Below are positions 56,973 to 64,000 of a DNA stretch of 64,000 bases, one piece after another; the first letter of the stretch is position 1, and the number at the start of each line of letters is the position of its first letter. The notes beneath the pieces were generated by a model. It was not told where the DNA came from. It saw only the letters and a list, made by a program, of their open reading frames with translations, and did no database searches. Origin of the DNA: Hofstenia miamia (lineage: Eukaryota > Xenacoelomorpha > Acoela > Hofsteniidae); NCBI GenBank assembly GCA_900660155.1, contig CABFPE010000030.1, positions 1,472,712 through 1,536,711 on the forward strand, written 5' to 3'. A program made the position numbers and the translations under genes.

Positions 56973-59335
56973 TTCATGCAATAACCAATTTTGTAAATAG
57001 TTTAGTTTAGCACAGAGTCCCGTTCACGCCGAACCTAATGCATACCTAATCATTATCCATACACTTTTCAAAATGTGTTTATGGATTTTGATGGCCTTTA
57101 CATTGCAGGTCAAACTAACATAACTCTGAAACATTGACAAACACTTTTTCTTTCTATTGAAGGTTTTATATGTATACAAATAACTAAGGTAGTGCTGCAT
57201 TTTTTTCTTGTATAGTTGTTAATTTCGTCATTGATGGTTGTAGAATTGGATGTGTAATTTATGCAACCACAACTCCATTACTGTAATTAAATTTTATTTC
57301 TTAAATTAGCAATTGTAAAAATATTTCATCCTATTGTTAAATATCCTGTGCAGGTTTAATGCTCTCTTACAGTGGTAAAAAGGAAGGGCCTTTGGAATAC
57401 GTCATTTACGCCTACCTCACACTGTGCATGCCATATTTTATTTTTACAGGTGTTGTATCAACTTTGCAGTGTCATGTTCAGTTAGTTGTTTAAACCAAAT
57501 GCCATATTAATTATGCAGTTACTTAATTCGCGAGCAGTGCTTGTCAGTTTTTATTTCACAATTTGCAGTTTTCTTACTGAATTTCATGTTTATAAATAAA
57601 TGATTTATTTTGTAGTGTAACCGTTTGTTATATCATAAATGTACACAAAATACACATCGTGGGGATATTTTTATTTTTTATCATCTATTAGTCCACTATT
57701 TGTTTGAAGCGAATATAATTGTTTGGAAACAAAACTGATCACAACAGTGGCAAATTACAAAGCTGTTACAATGAAACATTTTTAGGTCTTTACATAAGTT
57801 GCTGTCCACTAAAACTTAAAGAATGTTTTTTAAAATTGAATGGTATTTTGTGCAAAAATGAATATTTTATTTTATGTTATTTGAAATGACAAAACTTTTA
57901 TCAAATACTATGGGTGCATTTAGAAATTTGAAGTTCGCAATATTGATTAAATTCTTGTTCATCATGCTTTTCTTTGTAAGTTATTAATTATAACTACAGT
58001 TTAAAACTTGATTTAACTTAAAAACAACACCAATTTCGGGTGTACAAATGATTCACATTTCGTTCTAGGACTCCTTAATTTGGGAAGTTGAAATTTAAAA
58101 TGCATGTCTTTAAGAAACCATATATGAACTCGACAGTTGAACTTTGGAATGATTTTTCTATTCAAATAAATCGAATAAATGTTAAGAGTAAAGTCAATTA
58201 ATATATCCGCCGGGAAATATACATTTTTCAAAGTCGCAATATATCATGGAAAGGGCTTAAGATATTTAACAAGCATTATTAATTCGAAATATACTGAGTA
58301 TGCTTATATATTTATTTTTTGTAATGTATAATGTGCCTTGTATGTATCAATTGTATATGACCCATTACATGTATACTAGCAGCTTTTGTTGAGGTGCTTA
58401 CATAACAATTTAAGAATCTTCATTCTATTGTAATCATTCATACGTTTATCTTTTCCTTTATAGTACACATGTTAGGTGATTTCTATATTCAGAACTAAAG
58501 ATGACAAAATCTTTAATCAGAATAGTATCGTCATTGATAAAGAGAAGCCATTCGGGGTATTATCAAAAGATTTAGAGTTCTAAACAATTTCTAGGACCAA
58601 TCAGAAATCTAGGACGAAATTTAATTCAGTAATTAATCGCGAAAAGTTTTCTTGAATTTCTTGCATGTGAAATTCGTTAAGATAGCTAGTGAAGAATGAA
58701 AATCGGTTTTTGAAAATATTTCATTTTTTGGATTTCTTAAACAAATTAATAAGTTTTTAATCAGATCTAGATGAAAAACTGATAATAAATTATCTTGAAT
58801 TTTTTTCAACAAAATGTCAAACTGGATGTTTTCAGGAAATCGTTCTGTAAAAACATTGTACAATTTGGATGTCAGAAGTGATGCCCTGTAATGTGTTGCC
58901 ATCTAGGGGGGGGGGTGTGTGTTAACCAATCAATGGGATTTTCTCTCAGAAATGAATAATTTGGACCTCTTGTATAAAATCATAATTTTCTCAAAATTTG
59001 ATTTTCAGCATTTTTTGTGTGATTTTCAGCTGCATAAAAATATTTTTTGAAATTTAATGAAATTATCGCCGTATTTAGCATTTATATGTAGCTAGGACTT
59101 AAGCTAAAGTTTACATCCTATTCATATCTCTATTTGATTAGATGGCTGTATCTCTTTTTTTGCAAAAGGATATGATTGAAAAACTAAAGCCCTAAGAAAC
59201 TCATTAATTAGTTTCCATGGAAATGTTAATTTGCATAATTATATTTTTTAACAAATATTTATGTAATTTAAGTTAGTATCAAGTATAAAATTTATCACAA
59301 TTGGGTTGAATTTAAGAAAAATTTCATTCCCCACT
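56973..59335. other. P450 3' flank and AT-rich intergenic sequence
   Basis: This begins as the 3' UTR of the P450 gene. A possible polyadenylation signal AATAAA lies at 57595-57600. Open frames at 58013-58231 and 58633-58902 (minus) show no recognisable domain. A G-run of about nine occurs near 58906-58914. Confidence 0.4.
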
Positions 59336-59600
59336 AGCAGAGTTGGCATGTTTTGAACAGGACATGCTCAAAGCAGCTTCTAAACACTGTGTAAAACAAC
59401 TCTTTTTGCAGTGTTCTTTTTCAATGCTTTTTTCAAATTTATATAGGAAAGTTTGGAAAATAATTTTGGGTTTCGTCTATTCCTACTTTTGTAACCGATT
59501 TTTAACCAAAAAAAATAGCAAAATTCGCGTTTTGTTTACGTGTATGAAACGAAAAATGAATGTTGATAAATTTATTATAATTAAATATTTGCCACTGTGT
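59336..59600 (+). repeat. Diverged dispersed repeat (pair with 41444-41665)
   Basis: Shares GTTGGCATGTTTT-like and ATGAAACGAAAAATGAATGT blocks with the intron copy. The open frame across it (59343-59627) is Cys/Phe-rich without a known domain. Confidence 0.4.
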
Positions 59601-59724
59601 GTTATTCACAAAATTTTCGTGCCTTGAGCTGGTTCTGTTAAAAACAAAAAACATTGTTTTAAAAGTTTAAAACGTTTTTTCTAAAAAAATACACTTTTTG
59701 CCAACCGTGTCCGCCAGCTACCTT

Positions 59725-59815
59725 AAGAAGAAGAAAAATCTATATTTAGAAATTGTTTTAACAATAAATAGAAATACTGATAACAAATTCTGAAAGCGGC
59801 AAGAAAGTAATACCT
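59725..59815 (+). repeat. Dispersed repeat copy with GAA-rich start
   Basis: AAGAAGAAGAAAAATCTATA through TACTGATAACAAATTCTGAA and GCAAGAAAGTAATACC is matched almost fully, inverted, at 1523-1629 and partly at 10231-10305. Confidence 0.65.
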
Positions 59816-60914
59816 TAAATTAATACCTTAACGAGATAATCAAATATTCAATTTTGACGGTTTGCTAGCACCTACAAAACCCTATGCTGTCAATTCTTGC
59901 CAGAGAGTTTTCTGACATTTGACAATCCTTGTCATTGATTTTTCAAGGCTTGCTTTTAAATCTGTTTTCTCATGGGCTGATTCTTCAATAGTAAATTGAA
60001 TTTCTCAATTTCAAATGCAATTTTTAACTAAAATATGTCTATCACAGTAATTTATACAATAATTTATACTGAGTTAATTTGCAAAACTAGATCTGAAAAA
60101 TTCGGATGAGAAATAATTATCACTTTAATGCAAATGAAAATCACATTGAAAATATTGTTTTACAAATAAATTTCAACTTTTTATTAATTGCAAATAAATA
60201 TTTTTTGCTAAAAAAAACTCGAAACGCAAACATTCTGCCTGAGTAACTTAAACTCGCCTCAAAAACGTTGGATTTATAGTTGGCTAAAACTTCTCATTTA
60301 AAGCAAGCTACTTTGTTGTAGAGCAATGGTTCACTTTTTGTTACTTTACGGCATACTATCCAGTTTTATACATTTTTGGTGCGCATAATTTACAAATAAT
60401 TTCTAATTTCTAATAAAATCTAAAGCCTTAGTATTGAATTGCGACACACCAGAAAACTGTCATGAAATGGCTGCTGGGAATCAATGTTGTAGATAATATA
60501 AAGATAAAATTAGAGATTCTATATTCAGATAAATGTTTACAATTTAATAACTGATAATTTAATCTGAATCGCGTCAATAATGTCAAAAAAACTTATATGC
60601 AAATCAACATCCATTACAAAAAGTAACAAGTCTTACTGTTTATTGCTAATTTAATGGCGAGTTATCGTATGTTGTAAAATTTATATCCTAATCATGACGT
60701 ACCAGAAATATATTTTTGCTTAAGTAAAATTTTTAAATGATTTTAAAAGATTTCAATTTTCAATGCTTTTAATTTTTTAAGGTAGCGAATTTCAGGTTCG
60801 AGTTGCGAGACTTTTTCTTATACTTAAAACATGTATATGCGCAAATTCCGGGAATTTAATTGTATCAAACGTCGGTAGATTTTTTGCTAGCCTGAAAAAT
60901 GTTGGCACGGTATT
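59816..60914. other. AT-rich sequence, nothing recognised
   Basis: No coding, RNA or repeat feature is visible. Confidence 0.4.
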
Positions 60915-61995
60915 TAATTTAACTAGTTGTTTTGCAAAAAAAAATTGACCTAGAAATGTACTGTTTGGTTTTCGATGAGCTTTTCGTTGTGATATTTAAT
61001 GCCCATCTTAATTGAATATCAAGTTTTTTATAAAGCACTTCGCTTAGGTCAGTAAATAAAATGTTTGCGTAATTAAGGTGACTCATGATAAAAGCATGGA
61101 AGAATTGAATAATCGCACAATGCGGTAATTGCTTAACTATTTGTGTCATACTTTTTATACCTATAGCTAATTTTCTAAATGTTATATTAATGTGAGTGTT
61201 GAACTTTAACTTTGAGTCATTGGTTAAGCCTAAGTACGTGAAATGCTGTAGTATACTTTTTCATAATGAATTCTTTCATAATATCTATTTGAAATATGAG
61301 ACAGCGGAATTAAACAAATGAAAAAATTGAATGAGGGTGTTAGGGTTAAAACTAAACAATAGTTTGAGACAAGCTTACTAAAAATATCTAAATATAAAAA
61401 TTTGTTACAATTGTTTTTCTCAGAAGTCTATAATTGTCCCATGATTCTAATATTAATTATGAAAGAATTCATTATGAAGGATTATAGGATGCCCTTGAAA
61501 GTGTCTACAATAGGTTCATTTACATTAATTATTTTCAAAGTCGCTTTGGAAACATCGTTGTTACTTCTAATGGGCTGTAAAATACAAAATTACGCCTTAG
61601 CTTTATTAATTATCATCTTATTCATTGAAAAATATTTTGAAAATTTGTTGCAATTGAATTCTATTGATTCCACTGCTGAGTGCATTGATGTATTATCGCT
61701 GCCGATGCAGGTGTCCTCGGCATATTGAATTAGATTGCAATTAGTTATTGACTGCATGTCATTTACATAAATACTAAAAAAGAGGACCTAGAATTGTTCC
61801 TTGAGACACCCCGTTGTAAACCGGTAACCAATCAGAAAAATTATCGTTTAATTTAACTCTCTGGAATTTTGGTTAAGGTAAATAGTTATCAATTGCTTAC
61901 TATTACAAGAAAATCCTAAGTAAGATAGTTTTTCAATAAGTATGTTGTGATTAATAGAATCAAATAATCTTAACTCGATCGATATATATGAGGCT
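60915..61995 (-). mobile_element. CR1/Jockey-like LINE reverse transcriptase fragment
   Basis: Minus-strand readings from 61990 down: IELRLFDSINHNILIEKLSY (after motif A), YNGVSQGTILGPLF (motif B, about 61800), IQYAEDTCIGSD (catalytic box with YADD changed to YAED, about 61700), then the thumb HFTYLGLTNDSKLKFNTHIN (about 61220) and the open frame 60919-61149 (MSHLNYANILFTDLSEVLYK). Stops and shifts break it. A stretch between 61270 and 61640 is poorly readable. Its 5' side abuts the polymerase fossil at 62000. Confidence 0.75.
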
Positions 61996-61999
61996 TTTA

Positions 62000-64000
62000 C
62001 AAACCATTATCAAGCAATACGACAAACAATTTCAAGTGAGGTTTCCACACACTATAGCGTGAAAGTTTATTTAACGTGTGAGGTGGAAATGGTCAAACCA
62101 ATCGAAAATGACGAAGCAAAATTGGTGGTACTCCATCCAACATCACGTCCTATATCTGTTTTCAGAGCGGGTCTAAGTGAGAGCAATTTCTACAATCTAG
62201 TTGACCAGATTGCAGGTTAAATTAGCATGTATGCAACAAATGGGAGCGGATTCATATTAAAAAACATAAATCGAGTTGGTCTATGTGTGTCAAAATATCA
62301 TCTGAGTCATGGAGGATCATATACTCCCTTACCTGAATATATAAAGAGAAACAATTTCCTCATAAACCCAAAAACTGGTCAATCCAACTTGTGCTTCATA
62401 TATTCCGTCTTAGCTTGATGCCAAATCACACATATGAAGAAATTTTTCCTGAATTAAAGTATTCCGGATTAACGTTTCCATTGTCAATAAATGATATATG
62501 CATTTTTGAAACTTGGAATTATATAAATGTGAACGTATACTCATTAAATGATCATTGTCTTGTGCCAGCTTACATGTCTCCATGCAATCATCAAAAGATG
62601 GTCAATTTATTATTAATAGAAGACAGCGAAAAAAGTCACTATCTTGCAATTACAAATTTAAACACGTGTCTCCGGTTTTTTAAGAACAGAAACCGTGATT
62701 TCTTTTGCCCTAAATGTTTATCCGGGTTTACATCAAAACAAAATTTGGAGAAGCATGAGAATAAATGTGGTGGGGTACCAGAACCAAACATTACTTTTCC
62801 GAGTCAAACAGATAAGATTAAATTTAAAGCATACCAAGCACAAAACTTCATTCCTGTGGTTGCCACTCTGGATATAGAGTGTATTTCAAGAAAAATTCAT
62901 AGCGTTCAACCAAACCCTTCCTCAAGCTATACAACACGAGATGTCGAGCAAATTCCTTCGGGTGTCTGTGTGGCGACAAGTAGTGTGGATAAATTATTAA
63001 CGTGTGAGATATATTCAGGACAGCAATGTATGGAACATGGATGGAATTATTTGCGGAAATTGGCAAAAGACTCCTACGAAATGAAACAATGTTATCGTGA
63101 GCTAGTAATATCAGAAGAGCAGAGGAAACTTATGTTGACATCAGCAACAAAATGTATATTTTGCAAAAACGCGTTTACACACGAGAATGTTAAAGTAATT
63201 GACCATTGCCATTTCACCGGAGAAATAAGAGGCGTAGCACACAATAGCTGCAATATTTTAAATCGAAGCCTGCAATTTACCCCAATTTTCATGCACAAGG
63301 GTAGTAAATACGACATGCATATTTTATTAAAAACTTTGAAGATGAAAGATGGAGAGAAAGTTTCCTGTGTCCCGGGTACAAGTGAAGTATTTTTATCACT
63401 CAGTTTGATGGTGCCAGTAGACGGATATAATGATAAACACGGAAATTATAAACCAATATATGAGGAACTCTGGTTTTTAGATAGTTACTGATTCATAGCC
63501 GCAAGTCTATCAAACCTTACAAAGAATATTGGTGCGGAAAAATAAAAATTTTTAAACGAGGGATTGGGTGAACAAAAGGCTCGGGCGTTCTCCCAGGGAA
63601 AAGGGGTATTTCCTTACACGTGGTTTGATAGCTTTGAAAAATTTAACGAGATAGCCCTCCCAGATTTAGAAGAATGGCGAGATAGTTTAACTGGGAAAAT
63701 CCCAATAACCCAGGAGGAGCTGGATTTCGAGTGTCAAAACACGTGGGTGCTAGGTCAATGTCAAAACTTCGAACAATTTCATAATAATTATTTGATCATA
63801 GACACGTTATTACTCTTAGATGTGATACACGAGTTTAGAATACAGAGCATAGAGACGAATAATCTAGACCCCGCCCACTTTTTTATGCTATCAAACTTTA
63901 GCTGGCATGCAATGTTAAAATATACGAATATCTCACTTGATCCAATACATGATGAAGAAGAATTGAATTTTATAATTGACGGGATACATGGAGGCATGTG
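62000..64000 (+). mobile_element. Polinton/adintovirus-like DNA polymerase B fossil (runs off the window)
   Basis: Plus-strand pieces match the N-terminal and exonuclease part of a protein-primed family B DNA polymerase of Polinton (Maverick) or adintovirus type. Recognised parts: an N-terminal region (HGGSYTPLPEYI and NPKTGQSNLCFIYSVLA, 62300-62416), a C2H2-like finger (FFCPKCLSGFTSKQNLEKHE, about 62700-62760), ATLDIEC (exonuclease-type motif, about 62860), a Cys/His cluster of endonuclease VII type (CIFCKNAF and VIDHCHFTGEIRGVAHNSCN, 63155-63255) and downstream polymerase-like sequence to the edge. The copy is broken with a few breaks, and its other genes and termini lie outside the window or are lost. 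The fairly long readable stretches suggest moderate age. Confidence 0.8.

Noticed and set aside
58013-58902. Two minus-strand frames downstream of the P450 gene
   Set aside because: They lack recognisable motifs, and codon composition matches the AT-rich background.

Overview
This is AT-rich animal genomic DNA. The evidence is two intron-split genes with GT-AG (and one GC-AG) junctions, a dense population of LINEs, hAT and Tc1/mariner transposons, a tRNA-derived SINE, and virus-like fossils, with no bacterial-style gene packing. CR1-type LINEs with an esterase ORF1 and a 2A-headed ORF2, plus a protein-primed DNA polymerase fossil, suit an aquatic invertebrate (cnidarian, tunicate, mollusc and similar). 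I cannot name the species from the sequence.

Layout. 1-5230: mostly unassigned AT-rich DNA, with a cluster of GC-rich palindromes at 218-360 and a CR1-like LINE remnant (minus, 2233-3462) carrying a DIETNPGP 2A motif. 5250-6807: two clusters of a repeat around CTCGTCTGAACGCAC; the second leads into a damaged LINE with ORF1 and ORF2 (plus, 6808-10230). 14793-21623 (minus): a host gene for an hnRNP A/B-type RNA-binding protein. I could assemble it from six coding exons into one 307-residue reading frame. Its 5.5-kb second intron holds a polymerase fossil between inverted repeats, a short hAT element with a perfect 8-bp target duplication, and a CR1/L2-like LINE fragment.

22140-34880 is a LINE graveyard: several internally deleted copies of one family with an endonuclease-like C-terminus, a SINE head, a 2A-family LINE split by another LINE, a Jockey-like LINE and further fragments. 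Around single-N joins at 24246 and 25104 the sequence repeats itself exactly (702 and 579 bp), which looks like unmerged overlapping contigs and not real duplication.

35444-56972 (plus): a second host gene, a cytochrome P450 resembling the CYP26/CYP120 group. It has seven coding exons giving 426 codable residues from the first ATG I can support; a membrane-anchor exon further upstream was not found. Its introns contain a small Ty1/copia fossil, an assembly gap, a hAT element with an undamaged transposase frame (49548-52136), and a Tc1-type transposon with four terminal repeat units (53216-54513). 57000-60900 shows little. 60915-61990 is a LINE RT fragment (minus), and 62000 to the window end is a broken Polinton/adintovirus-like DNA polymerase B fossil.

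The two host genes show no functional link. The most unusual items are the 2A-bearing LINE family, the hAT with an open transposase frame, the IR/DR Tc1 element, the P450 with an atypical I-helix read through a GC-AG intron, and the assembly artefact.
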